Of a stretch of DNA of 64,000 nucleotides, positions 19,392 through 28,076 are shown one piece after another. Below the pieces are notes generated by a model. The model was not told where the DNA came from. It saw only the letters and a list, made by a program, of their open reading frames with translations, and ran no database searches. The DNA is taken from NCBI GenBank assembly GCA_965221205.1, contig OZ244870.1:2604001-2668000 (forward strand). The letters are read 5' to 3'. Positions within the stretch are counted from its first letter, which is position 1; each line of letters opens with the position of its first letter. Position numbers and translations under genes: made by a program. This DNA comes from CBDFMG01 sp965221205 [NCBI: bacterium] (GTDB lineage Bacteria; SM23-31).

Positions 19392-19868
19392 TTAAAAATC
19401 AAAGGTTTTATTTTTATGCATTTCAGTCAATTCGTTATGATGCCGTTCTTCCTCTTCAATTAATGCTGCAACAGTTTTTTTGCTCTGTTCTGATTTGAGT
19501 TTTTTTAGAACATGTTTGTACAATTTTAAGGTGTTCTTTTCTGTTTTGATCCCGATTTTTATGGCAGATAATGGATGCATAGTTTTAATTTTTCCTTCTG
19601 ATATGCTCGGCAAAATATCTTCCTGAGATATTTCATTGATAAGAGTGGTAACATCATCATCAAGAGTAGAATTGATTATCAATTCAGATTCTGAGGACTT
19701 TAGTTTTTTGAAGGCTTCTTCGTGATCTCTCTCATCCTCTGCAAAGTTCTTTAATATTTCTTTTGCTTTTTTATTTTGTGACAAATGAGCCAGTCTGTCA
19801 TAAAACTGCGCCCCGTCCCGTTCCAATTTTACTGCAAGATCTATAACATCTCTTAATAGTAAATTCAT
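19392..19868 (-). CDS. Ferritin-like / rubrerythrin-domain diiron protein
   Basis: This 158-residue four-helix-bundle protein has the diiron ligand pattern: Glu in KLERDGAQFY (helix 1), ExxH in DERDHEEAF (helix 2), Glu in IKTEKNTLKLY (helix 3) and ExxH in EEEERHHNEL (helix 4). It lacks the C-terminal rubredoxin domain of true rubrerythrin. GGAGG lies six bases before the ATG. It follows feoB on the same strand with a 46-bp gap, so iron storage, peroxide reduction or iron sensing linked to Fe(II) uptake is likely. Confidence 0.85.
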   Translation of the reverse strand: MNLLLRDVIDLAVKLERDGAQFYDRLAHLSQNKKAKEILKNFAEDERDHEEAFKKLKSSESELIINSTLDDDVTTLINEISQEDILPSISEGKIKTMHPLSAIKIGIKTEKNTLKLYKHVLKKLKSEQSKKTVAALIEEEERHHNELTEMHKNKTFDF

Positions 19869-19914
19869 AATTAACCTCCAATTATGTGGAGAACAATATA
19901 TAAAAAAAACAGAA

Positions 19915-22047
19915 CTACAGCTGAATATTAAAATATGTGAAAATAAAGTTTATGAACCCTCCTACGAGAAATGCAAAAGGGAATATAAACGCTACTATGC
20001 TGATTGCCACTTTCATGCTGAGCTCTTTGATAATAATAAAAACATTTGCAATGCAAGGAATAAAAAGCGTTATCGTCACCATTGCTATCAATATTTGGTT
20101 TGCATTCAGGAGGCCGCTATTTGTAGCATCGAGCAAATAAACCGCACCATAATCACGCCGCAAAAATCCGATTAGAAATGCTTCGGTTGTTTCAACAGGT
20201 AGTCCCAGAAAGTTGACAATAAACGGTTCACAGAAAGTTCGGATAACTTCCAGAGCATGTGTTTTATCAAGGATAAACAGCAGAACCGTGCCAAGTATAA
20301 ACAAAGGAATTACTTCTTTAAAATACCACTCCATACGCGCTACAGTTTTTATCAGAATATTAATAGACTGAGGTTTTCGAAGTGGTGGTAGTTCGAGAAT
20401 AAACGCAGATGATTCTCCCGGAAGAACTTTTGAAGCAAGAAAACCGACAAATATGAGAACGCTAACAACAATCCCCGCCCAAAGAACTGTTGCTCCAAAT
20501 GATACGCTGCTCATCATCGCAAGAAGAACACCAAGCTGTGCTGAGCAGGGTATGCCAAGTGCGAGCAAAACAGTCACAATGATTCTCTCTTTTCTGGTTT
20601 CCATGATCCGGGTTGTCATGGTTGCCATCGTATCGCATCCCAAACCCAACACCATGGGCAGAATCGCTTTTCCATTTAATCCGATAAATTTAAATACCTT
20701 ATTGAGCATTACAGCAAGTCGTGGTAGATATCCTGAGTCCTCGAGAATACTAAATAGAAGAAAAAAAGTGCCGACAATTGGAAGAACAATAGCAAATCCG
20801 TAAGAAAGCGCCATCGTAATAACGCCATATTCTCCTACAAAAAAATCGTGAACTAAACGCACAATGCTTTCGAAAAAAGAGAAAATACCGATATCTCCTA
20901 TTGAGTAAACAGGTGTAAAAACTTGACGGGTCATTTCGATGCCTGTGGAAATTTCATTCGCGGAACTTATAGGTATGGTGAAATTCCAAGTGAGAATTTC
21001 TATAGCATGAGTATGCTGAAACTGCAAAAGAAAATCAAATATCTGTATTGAAGTAGGGTTTATATATTGTCCGAATAGCCCCGTTTCAAAAAAATCAACA
21101 ACGGTTCCAGCGCCAAACAATCCGACAAACCAGAACATGACATATAATACTGCAATGACAACACCAATTCCCCATATTGGATGCATGATCCAATTCCCGA
21201 AATCAGTAGACAACGGTTTACGGACTCCCTTGTCAATCCGATATACCTTTTCAAGAAGAGTATCCACATAATGCAGTCTGGTTTCTGCAATAACGGTCTG
21301 AAGAGGGGTTTTTGAAGATTTTTGTGTATTGTTAATAATCGCATTAATTTTGTTTATTGTACCGTTGGGAACAGTATCTGTAAGCCAATCCGTTAATGTT
21401 GTATCGCTTGACAGGAGCATGAGAGCTAAAGACTGTTTTGATATCGGCAAATCGGGGAGCAACTCTTCTAAATTATTAATGCCTTTCAAAATATGTTCGG
21501 GATATTTAATGCCGTTCCACGGGATACGTGAAGCAGAGATACATTTTTTTACCTTGGCTAGACCTTTTTGTTGTACAGCAGTTGTTGAGATGACAGGAAT
21601 CCCTAAAATATTTTCGAGATTTTCATGGTCAATCACTACTCCTCGCGATTGAGCTTCATCTGCCATGTTAAGACCAAGAACACACTTAACTCCCATTTCT
21701 GCTAGTTGAATAGTTATATAAAGACTGCGTTTTAGATTTTTGGAGTCTCCAATTTGTAAAACTGTATCATAGTCACCTGAAAGTAACAGATCTCGAGTAA
21801 CCCGTTCATCTTCGGATTGTGGAATGAGACTATTTGTGCCGGGCGTATCTGTAACATGTAAAACTTTATCATTGAGCTTCATTTTACCATGACTCAACGA
21901 AACAGTTGTACCAGGATAATTGGAAACAGTAACATACTTCCCGGTTAGGTATCCAAATACCACACTTTTCCCAACATTTGGATTGCCGACAAGGACAACT
22001 GAAGAGGTTTTTCTGGTCTCTAATATATCAGAAGATGTTTCAGTCAT
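19915..22047 (-). CDS. feoB: Ferrous iron transporter FeoB
   Basis: FeoB imports Fe(II) across the inner membrane. The cytoplasmic G domain shows G1 GNPNVGKS (residues 21-28), G3 DTPG and G4 NMAD. It is followed by the helical spacer and a C-terminal membrane domain with two Gate repeats around conserved cysteines (GLGCDTMATM, IPCSAQLG, IPCIANV). The length is normal. The ATG at 22047 has no clear ribosome site; a GTG at 22074 lies inside a 15-bp palindrome. No feoA accompanies it. The ferritin-like gene follows, and the MamK-like actin lies upstream. Confidence 0.95.
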   Translation of the reverse strand: MTETSSDILETRKTSSVVLVGNPNVGKSVVFGYLTGKYVTVSNYPGTTVSLSHGKMKLNDKVLHVTDTPGTNSLIPQSEDERVTRDLLLSGDYDTVLQIGDSKNLKRSLYITIQLAEMGVKCVLGLNMADEAQSRGVVIDHENLENILGIPVISTTAVQQKGLAKVKKCISASRIPWNGIKYPEHILKGINNLEELLPDLPISKQSLALMLLSSDTTLTDWLTDTVPNGTINKINAIINNTQKSSKTPLQTVIAETRLHYVDTLLEKVYRIDKGVRKPLSTDFGNWIMHPIWGIGVVIAVLYVMFWFVGLFGAGTVVDFFETGLFGQYINPTSIQIFDFLLQFQHTHAIEILTWNFTIPISSANEISTGIEMTRQVFTPVYSIGDIGIFSFFESIVRLVHDFFVGEYGVITMALSYGFAIVLPIVGTFFLLFSILEDSGYLPRLAVMLNKVFKFIGLNGKAILPMVLGLGCDTMATMTTRIMETRKERIIVTVLLALGIPCSAQLGVLLAMMSSVSFGATVLWAGIVVSVLIFVGFLASKVLPGESSAFILELPPLRKPQSINILIKTVARMEWYFKEVIPLFILGTVLLFILDKTHALEVIRTFCEPFIVNFLGLPVETTEAFLIGFLRRDYGAVYLLDATNSGLLNANQILIAMVTITLFIPCIANVFIIIKELSMKVAISIVAFIFPFAFLVGGFINFIFTYFNIQL

Positions 22048-22062
22048 AGAGAATATATGAAT

Positions 22063-22077
22063 TGTGAAATTCACAAA
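22063..22077. promoter_or_regulatory. 15-bp palindrome at the feoB start
   Basis: TTGTGAA-A-TTCACAA is a perfect inverted repeat 16 bp upstream of the feoB ATG. It resembles a half-spaced Crp/Fnr-type site but with too short a centre. An operator for an iron- or redox-responsive repressor is possible; the regulator is not known. Confidence 0.45.
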
Positions 22078-22089
22078 TCGTAGTTATGA

Positions 22090-22123
22090 AAACATTATAT
22101 TATATACATATAATATAATGTTT
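22090..22123. promoter_or_regulatory. 34-bp inverted repeat upstream of feoB
   Basis: Two perfect 16-base arms (AAACATTATATTATAT and its complement) flank a central AC. The position, 43-76 bp before the feoB ATG, suits an operator or the upstream gene's terminator, but it lacks G/C and a following T run. Dimeric DtxR- or Fur-like repressors bind palindromes of this size. Confidence 0.5.
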
Positions 22124-22219
22124 ACGAATATAAGTAATAACTTTCAAAAACTCAAAGTAATATTTTAATTTATGGGAGAAAAAGTTAAAAAGGCAGGTCG
22201 GAAAACGGAAAGATGTAGC

Positions 22220-22441
22220 TTACAAATCAACATTATCAATTTTCTGCATAATATCTTTTAATTTGCCAACAGCGACGTCCCGTTTCGTTTTGAGTAAGCC
22301 ATTTTCCTTTTCAATAAATGCAATTCGTTTATGAAGAGCCTCTATTTCATTTTGAAAAAAATGAATCTTGCTAATGAGATACGTAAGCTGATCTTCAGTG
22401 TTGCCAAGACGCTTAATTATTATGTCCAGAGTATGGTTCAT
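22220..22441 (-). CDS. Small coiled-coil protein next to the MamK-like actin
   Basis: About 73 residues from the ATG at 22441, almost all one predicted coiled coil (heptads across LDIIIKRLGNTEDQLTYLI through LLKTKRDVAVGKLKDIM). A longer frame starts at 22507 inside the end of the actin gene, but its first 22 residues look like out-of-frame actin sequence. It directly follows the actin gene, so a filament-binding, ZapB-like or anchoring role is a reasonable guess. I do not recognise the family. Confidence 0.65.
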   Translation of the reverse strand: MNHTLDIIIKRLGNTEDQLTYLISKIHFFQNEIEALHKRIAFIEKENGLLKTKRDVAVGKLKDIMQKIDNVDL

Positions 22442-22485
22442 TTCAGTGTAGTATCCCCCTGTTGCAAAACTGATTTGCCATTTTA

Positions 22486-23562
22486 TCAGTCTTTCATGCT
22501 TTCCCATTCGTCAAGCGGCATGTCTTGTGCAAGTTTAAGTCCCCCTATAGCACCAGCATATTTTGGTTCATCCACATTGTGCACTTTGATAGAGCCGATA
22601 TCTGATAGTTCTGCCTCAAGGATTTTATCCAAACCGCGTATCTTGCTTCCACATCCGGCCAATACGATATTTTCCTTAAGTGATTCCTGGTACTCCAGAT
22701 CAAAATTCGTAATGAGGTCCCTGACATTTTTTACAACATCAGGTATAATTGATTGACATGATTCATGCAGCTCTTTTGTAACATCATAATTTACAGCTTT
22801 ACCGTTCACAAGAAAGTCTGCTGTAATATCCTGCAGTTTTTTACCGGCAAAACCGTGCTGTTCTTTAATTTTCTTAAGCCCAAACTCGGTAATATAGGTA
22901 TTAGGTATGCGTGCTTTTAGCAAATTGTAGAACATCTGGTCTATATGATTACCTGCTTTGTAAATGGTTCGCTCATCTTCTTCTTCAGGAATTGATCCGT
23001 GCATTCTGCATATATCAAGCGTACCAGCACCAATATCGATAATGATACCAAAACCATACATCCCCATACCGTAAAAAACTAAAAATGGTTCTGAGACTAC
23101 AAGAATTGCATCGACAAGCCCGCTAAATGCTTTAACGATTGCCTGCTTATCTTCTTGCGATACCTGAGCAGGTGCACCAACAATTGCGTATACTTTTTGC
23201 TTTTCTTTTTTGCCGATAAGTGAAGCAAGATGTTCAACAAAACCAGCAATTGATTCTTTTTGTTTAGAATAATCTTTATGGTTTCTCTGTAGAGAAATGG
23301 TTCCCTTTTCCAATGGATAATATAAATTCAAAGACATTCGATTTTTGTAACATTCATCACCGAAAACAACCGGTTTTTTTAACAACCTGTATGAAACGAT
23401 ATCTTTGGGATAACCAACAACACTTGCAACATTAATAAGTTTTCCGGTACTTGTTGCAATTGCACTCTGGGATGTGCCAAGATCAATACCAACGAATAAA
23501 TTGTCTGATTTTTGCGATTGATCTGTCTGTATTTCGATAGTTTCTTGTTCTGAATTTACCAT
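22486..23562 (-). CDS. MamK-like bacterial actin
   Basis: This is a 358-residue actin-superfamily ATPase. Phosphate-1 is GIDLGTSQS (25-33), phosphate-2 DIGAGTLD (176-183), and the adenosine motif VLAGCGSKIRGL lies near residue 310. Several stretches recall magnetosome actin MamK rather than MreB or ParM: LFVGIDLGTS, SVVGYPKD, GDE, YPLEKGTI, IVGAPA, VVSEPFLV, DICRMHG and NIVLAGCGS. A 20-residue polar N-terminal extension is present. MamK-like filaments also occur in non-magnetotactic bacteria, so organelle positioning is not proven. It heads a unit with the coiled-coil gene and lies upstream of feoB. Confidence 0.85.
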   Translation of the reverse strand: MVNSEQETIEIQTDQSQKSDNLFVGIDLGTSQSAIATSTGKLINVASVVGYPKDIVSYRLLKKPVVFGDECYKNRMSLNLYYPLEKGTISLQRNHKDYSKQKESIAGFVEHLASLIGKKEKQKVYAIVGAPAQVSQEDKQAIVKAFSGLVDAILVVSEPFLVFYGMGMYGFGIIIDIGAGTLDICRMHGSIPEEEDERTIYKAGNHIDQMFYNLLKARIPNTYITEFGLKKIKEQHGFAGKKLQDITADFLVNGKAVNYDVTKELHESCQSIIPDVVKNVRDLITNFDLEYQESLKENIVLAGCGSKIRGLDKILEAELSDIGSIKVHNVDEPKYAGAIGGLKLAQDMPLDEWESMKD

Positions 23563-23597
23563 GTTAATCTCATGCTCTCAAATTCATCGGATTATCG

Positions 23598-23672
23598 TAC
23601 CCCTGGCAGGATTTGAACCTGCGACCAAAGATTTAGGAAACCTCTGCTCTATCCTGGCTGAGCTACAGGGGC
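23598..23672 (-). tRNA. tRNA-Arg (CCT anticodon)
   Basis: A full cloverleaf can be drawn. The acceptor stem GCCCCTG pairs with CAGGGGT, the D arm is GCTCAGCC..GAGC, the anticodon loop TTCCTAA gives anticodon CCT, and the T arm is GCAGG-TTCAAAT-CCTGC. The discriminator is A and CCA is not encoded. The anticodon stem has two G-U pairs. It decodes AGG. Length 75. Confidence 0.93.
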
Positions 23673-23952
23673 GATCGTGAAAAACAGGTGTTTTGTTGGA
23701 GGATATCAAAAGGTGTACATAAACAAAAGTTAGAATACTTATATTATATAATATATTGAAAAATACTTTTTTTCCAAACACAATTTGTACTCATATAATC
23801 TTTGATATGATGAAGCATGATGAAAATCTTGTTTTTTAGTTTGACTTAAGCATTGAAAATGGAAAAAAAGAAGTATTCAACCGTTACAGATTAATAGAGG
23901 GGATGTACTACAGATATGTTAACAGGTTTTAAAGCGGATAACATTTACTAAA

Positions 23953-24630
23953 TTATCCATATTTTTCTTTAAACTCATCATAATTGTACAAAATGAATTT
24001 ACCCTGTTCTCTTTTTATTATTCCTTCTTCCTCGAACTATGCATAACACGTAATATTGTTTCTCTGGATGTGCCTGCCATATTAGCCAAATCCCGCTGAG
24101 ATGGTAATTTGTCTATATGCACAATGCCATTTTTCATAGTTCCACTATCTTCAGCGATTTGAAGTAGTGTTATAGCAACTCTTCCCGTCGCATCAAAAAG
24201 CGAAAGACTTTTTATTTGTGTATCGGATTTACGTAATCTGAAGGCGAGTTCTTTCAAAAACCCAATAGCAATAGTCGGCTTTTCTTATATGAGTTTTAGA
24301 AAATCTTCTCTCTCGAGTAAAAACAGTTCAGCCTCTGTGAGAATTATAACATTTGCTGAGCGCGCGAGTCCATCCAAAAGTGAAAGTTCCCCAAAAAAAA
24401 TCTCCTTCGCCGAGTATTGCGAGAAGAACCTCTTTTCCGGATTCACTCACGCGGGATATTTTAACCTGTCCCTTATTAATGATAAAGAGTGTGCTGCCTT
24501 TGTCTGTTTCAAGAACTACGGCACAATCTTTTTGATATGTCTTTGTGTGAAGACACGAATCCAGTTTTTCAAGTTCCTAGGTCTCTAACTCTACAAACAA
24601 TGGTATTTGCTGAATAATTGAGAGAGGCAT
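23953..24630 (-). pseudogene. Crp/Fnr-family regulator, multiply disrupted
   Basis: Piecing frames together gives a complete Crp/Fnr protein. It starts MPLSIIQQIPLFVELET, then a TAG (24577-24579), then the cyclic-nucleotide-like barrel (GSTLFIINKGQVKISR, GKEVLLAILGEGDFF). A +1 shift follows in a run of eight T (24393-24400), then LSLLDGLARSANVIILTEAE and a TAA (24285-24287). The winged helix has LPSQRDLANMAGTSRETILR, and a last frameshift precedes FEEEGIIKREQGKFI. Four lesions make it certain that no full protein is made. It was probably an oxygen- or redox-type activator. Confidence 0.85.
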
Positions 24631-24664
24631 TTTACTTTTTCCTGTCTTTTATTAAAACGTATTA

Positions 24665-25432
24665 TCAATTTGCTAAACGAGAATAAATTTTTTCTATTCC
24701 AATTAGCGTGAGATTTGGTTCAAAAGATTTAATAATCGATGTTTTTTCTATCATGAGATTCCCCAATCCACCTGTCGCAATCACCAAAGTTTTTTGGCCA
24801 AGCTCAGATTCAATTCTGCTGACAATACCCTCAATAGATGAAAGGGCGCCAAACATAATTCCGGCTTGAATGCTTTGTTCCGTACTCTTTGCAATAATTG
24901 CTTCAGGGAACCTCAGTTCAACTGATGGCAACTTTGCTGCTGTTTTATGAAGATATTGGGCCGCTGTCTCGAGTCCCGGTGATATAATCCCTCCTAAATA
25001 TTCTCTATTACCGGAAACAACATCAAACGTAGTCGCAGTGCCAAAGTCGATGATTATAAGAGGTCCGCCATATAACTCTAATCCGGCCACCGCATTGCAA
25101 AGTCTGTCTGCTCCTACAGATGTCGGATCATTATACCGATTTACTATACCGATATCTAAATCATTCGTTATCTCAATTATCTTTATATCGGCAGCTTTTT
25201 TAAAATTTGAAGTAAATAATGGTGTAACCGAAGGCACCACCGATGAAATTGCAATACCTTTTATCTCTTTAACATCTAAATTTGCATTTGACAGCAAGGA
25301 TTGAAGTACAATGTGCCATTCATCTTCTGAGCGGTGCGCATGACTATTGAGCCGCCACCAATTGCATAATAAGTGCTCTTTAAAAACACCAAGCACTACA
25401 TTAGTATTGCCAATATCTACAGTTAATAACAT
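24665..25432 (-). CDS. coaX: Type III pantothenate kinase CoaX
   Basis: CoaX phosphorylates pantothenate, the first step of CoA synthesis. The 255-residue protein has the ASKHA-fold phosphate-1 motif DIGNTNVVLG (residues 5-14), GADRLCNAVAG, and the phosphate-2 motif IIDFGTATTFDVV. Next come GGIISPGL and the adenosine region ATGGLG. Length and motifs are standard. It is divergent from the amidase gene across 229 bp. Confidence 0.95.
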   Translation of the reverse strand: MLLTVDIGNTNVVLGVFKEHLLCNWWRLNSHAHRSEDEWHIVLQSLLSNANLDVKEIKGIAISSVVPSVTPLFTSNFKKAADIKIIEITNDLDIGIVNRYNDPTSVGADRLCNAVAGLELYGGPLIIIDFGTATTFDVVSGNREYLGGIISPGLETAAQYLHKTAAKLPSVELRFPEAIIAKSTEQSIQAGIMFGALSSIEGIVSRIESELGQKTLVIATGGLGNLMIEKTSIIKSFEPNLTLIGIEKIYSRLAN

Positions 25433-25661
25433 CTCATCTCTAAAAGAATATTATATTTGTAATAATAAATATACGAATCCATATTCATAAATCACAAGAA
25501 AATTATCCAAAGAATCACCTTATATGTTCTATCAATTGTTTTTCTTGATTTTCTTAATTCTTTTAGTCATACTTAGAGTACTTAACAATACTATATATTA
25601 GTTTTTAATGGTCACAATATTCAATTTACTCACATTAATTCCCAAATAAATTCAGAGCAAG

Positions 25662-28016
25662 ATGATTAGAAAAATTCGCATAACCAATTGCCTTCCTGCT
25701 GCTGCAGTGATTTTCATATTTTTATTCATATCATGTGCACGAGTTCATGTTAGAGACGTTTCGTATACTACGTTAGTAGAACCATTTAAATATCTTGATA
25801 CATCACCGCTTGAAAACAGAGTCATCGTACTTGATGCCGGTCATGGTGGCGTAGCTTCCGGAGCAGTTGGTTCCAGCGGGCTTGAAGAAAAAAATGTCAA
25901 TCTTGCTGTTGCTCTTCGCCTCCAAAGTTATCTTAAAATTGCTGGTGCACAGGTAGAAATGACCCGGGAAAAAGATAGAGATTTGATTCTTTCAGACATT
26001 GATTCCTTACGGGGTAACGATCTCGATTATCGAGTACGTACATCAAACGACGCCGACGCCGATCTATTCATCTCGCTACACCATAATTCACGACTGCCTA
26101 TAGATAGACGTTTTAATGCAATAGAAACATATTACAAAATGGAAGACTTTTATTCCTCGAAGGATGCGGCCAAATATATTCATAAACATCTCGTGACTAA
26201 TCTGCAAATCCCGGAGAATCACCTCAGGCCGGGTAATTATTATGTGCTGCGTAACAACACAAGAACAGCAGTCTTGGGTGAGGCATCATATATATCGAAT
26301 CCGAACCTTGAGAAAAAACTCAGTAAACCAGAAAGTATAGATATTGAAGCAAAGAGTTATTTTTTAGGAATACTTGATTATTTTTCCAGAGGTGTTCCAA
26401 GCATATTGAGCCATATTCCTGAGCGGGGTCAAATTCTTCAAACTGCTTTGCCTGATATTACAATAACAATTCTAGAAGACCGGTTTGGCGACGGAATTGA
26501 TCATCAAATGATCACCTTAACCATCGATGGAGAACCGGTACCATATATTTACAATCCTCCATCCATTTCAGCTAAACCACAACAACCTTTAAAAAATGGA
26601 CAGCATATACTACTCGTTTCAGTAGCCAATCTGAAGGGTAACCACTCACTGCTCTATAGATCTCAATTTGAAACTAACGCCCTGCCGGCAGCAATGTTCG
26701 CAACGCACTTTCCAGAGACCATTCCTCCGGATAAATCAACCCTGATTCAAATTCAAGCCGATGTACTCGATACTCACTATAATACGGTTCGTGACAGCAC
26801 AATCGTTGATTTAAAATTCGGAAATAATAACAATAATCAACAAAGCTCGTATACTCGCAATGGGAAAGCCTACTTTTATATCAAACAATCCGGAGAATCT
26901 AATTTACCCTTTTCTCTCATTGCCGGCGAAACAGTTTTCAATGATGTAATACACACTCGACCTCTGCAAAGTGCTCATCTTTGGATAAATTTCAGAGAAA
27001 AAACAAAGCTTGACAAGAGTATTCCTCTCATAAAGGCTAGTATTGAAATCGACGGTACTATCAGGGACTATTCCGATCAGGAAGGCACTGTTTTCTTAAA
27101 AAATTATTCTAATGGGTCTTACACAATTAGTGGAAGAAAAAACGGATACTATCCTGGACTACAAATTCTTACAATTGATCAAAACAAAATATATTCCGTT
27201 AATTTCAACCTTGATCCTATGTACGACAGGGTACTTCTGGGAAAAAGCATTCTAATTGACCCTGAATTCGGCGGACTTATGCCAGGCTCATCAGGTCCAA
27301 CAGGCTTGCAAGCTTCGGATGAAAGTATGGAAACTGCCTGGTATCTTGTTGAATATTTACAGAAGGCAGGTGCGAGAGCTGAATTGACCATTCAACCGGG
27401 AGAAGATCTTTCACCCTATTCACGGGTGAGGAGGGCAAATGCAGCGGGTAGTGATTTATTCATATCATTACGAAGGTCTTACAATAAGTCCAACAACGTT
27501 ACCGCTTTTGCTTATCCGACAAGCACGCATGGAAAATTTCTAGGTTCACTCGTGTTAAACAACTTCAGAACATATGCGAATCAACAGACGTATGGACCTG
27601 TTGAAGCCGCAGATTATGTACTACAACAAACGGAAAGCCCAGCAATCATAGTGGGTTTTGGCGGAATCGCCGATCCTCTGATTGAAAACAAACTTTACGG
27701 ACCATATATTAACAGACAAGAAGCATATTTAATCTATACTGCATTATTGGAATATTATTCGGAAGACAGAGCACAATGGGGAGAAATCAGTGGTACTGTA
27801 ATGACGGACAATAGCCATCCGGTTGCCAATGCTCTTATCAGCTTAGATGAAACAATTGTTGTTCAAACAAATGAAATGGGACATTTTCAATTTATCAATA
27901 TCGAACCGCGTACGTATGAATTGTCAATTTCCGCTTATGGGCTACAAAAATATGTGGAAACGTTTGTCCTAAACACTCGAGAAAAAATATTGAAAAATAT
28001 CACACTTAAAAAATAG
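25662..28016 (+). CDS. N-acetylmuramoyl-L-alanine amidase lipoprotein with a second, degenerate amidase domain
   Basis: A signal peptide ends in the lipobox FISC (Cys25). The first Amidase_3 domain is complete: His61 in DAGHGG, Glu75/76 in GLEEKN, the second zinc His in SLHHN (140-141) and the catalytic Glu207 in LGEASY. A beta-rich middle follows. A second Amidase_3-like domain begins near 530, where the HxG motif reads DPEFGG (533-538) and LHHN reads LRRS (603-606), so the zinc ligands are gone. The end is a carboxypeptidase-regulatory-like beta-sandwich (SGTVMTDNSHPVANALISLD). The likely role is murein cleavage at division; the dead domain may bind wall or regulate. Confidence 0.88.
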   Translation: MIRKIRITNCLPAAAVIFIFLFISCARVHVRDVSYTTLVEPFKYLDTSPLENRVIVLDAGHGGVASGAVGSSGLEEKNVNLAVALRLQSYLKIAGAQVEMTREKDRDLILSDIDSLRGNDLDYRVRTSNDADADLFISLHHNSRLPIDRRFNAIETYYKMEDFYSSKDAAKYIHKHLVTNLQIPENHLRPGNYYVLRNNTRTAVLGEASYISNPNLEKKLSKPESIDIEAKSYFLGILDYFSRGVPSILSHIPERGQILQTALPDITITILEDRFGDGIDHQMITLTIDGEPVPYIYNPPSISAKPQQPLKNGQHILLVSVANLKGNHSLLYRSQFETNALPAAMFATHFPETIPPDKSTLIQIQADVLDTHYNTVRDSTIVDLKFGNNNNNQQSSYTRNGKAYFYIKQSGESNLPFSLIAGETVFNDVIHTRPLQSAHLWINFREKTKLDKSIPLIKASIEIDGTIRDYSDQEGTVFLKNYSNGSYTISGRKNGYYPGLQILTIDQNKIYSVNFNLDPMYDRVLLGKSILIDPEFGGLMPGSSGPTGLQASDESMETAWYLVEYLQKAGARAELTIQPGEDLSPYSRVRRANAAGSDLFISLRRSYNKSNNVTAFAYPTSTHGKFLGSLVLNNFRTYANQQTYGPVEAADYVLQQTESPAIIVGFGGIADPLIENKLYGPYINRQEAYLIYTALLEYYSEDRAQWGEISGTVMTDNSHPVANALISLDETIVVQTNEMGHFQFINIEPRTYELSISAYGLQKYVETFVLNTREKILKNITLKK

Positions 28017-28044
28017 TCTTTACTCAAATTTTATATTTATTTTT

Positions 28045-28069
28045 CGTGATTATATACTTGGTTAAACAA
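28045..28069 (+). repeat. Left inverted repeat of the methyltransferase module
   Basis: This 25-bp sequence starts CGTGATTATATACTTGG and ends TTAAACAA. It matches the complement of 29789-29813 at 23 of 25 positions and lies 8 bp beyond the methyltransferase stop codon. Confidence 0.8.
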
Positions 28070-28076
28070 GAGGGAA

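Noticed and set aside
22486-23562. A magnetosome gene cluster.
   Set aside because: Only a MamK-like actin is present. No mamA, mamB, mamM, mamE or mamQ-like genes are visible, and MamK-like proteins exist outside magnetotactic bacteria.
23584-23781. A 65-residue minus-strand open frame.
   Set aside because: It runs straight through the tRNA-Arg gene.
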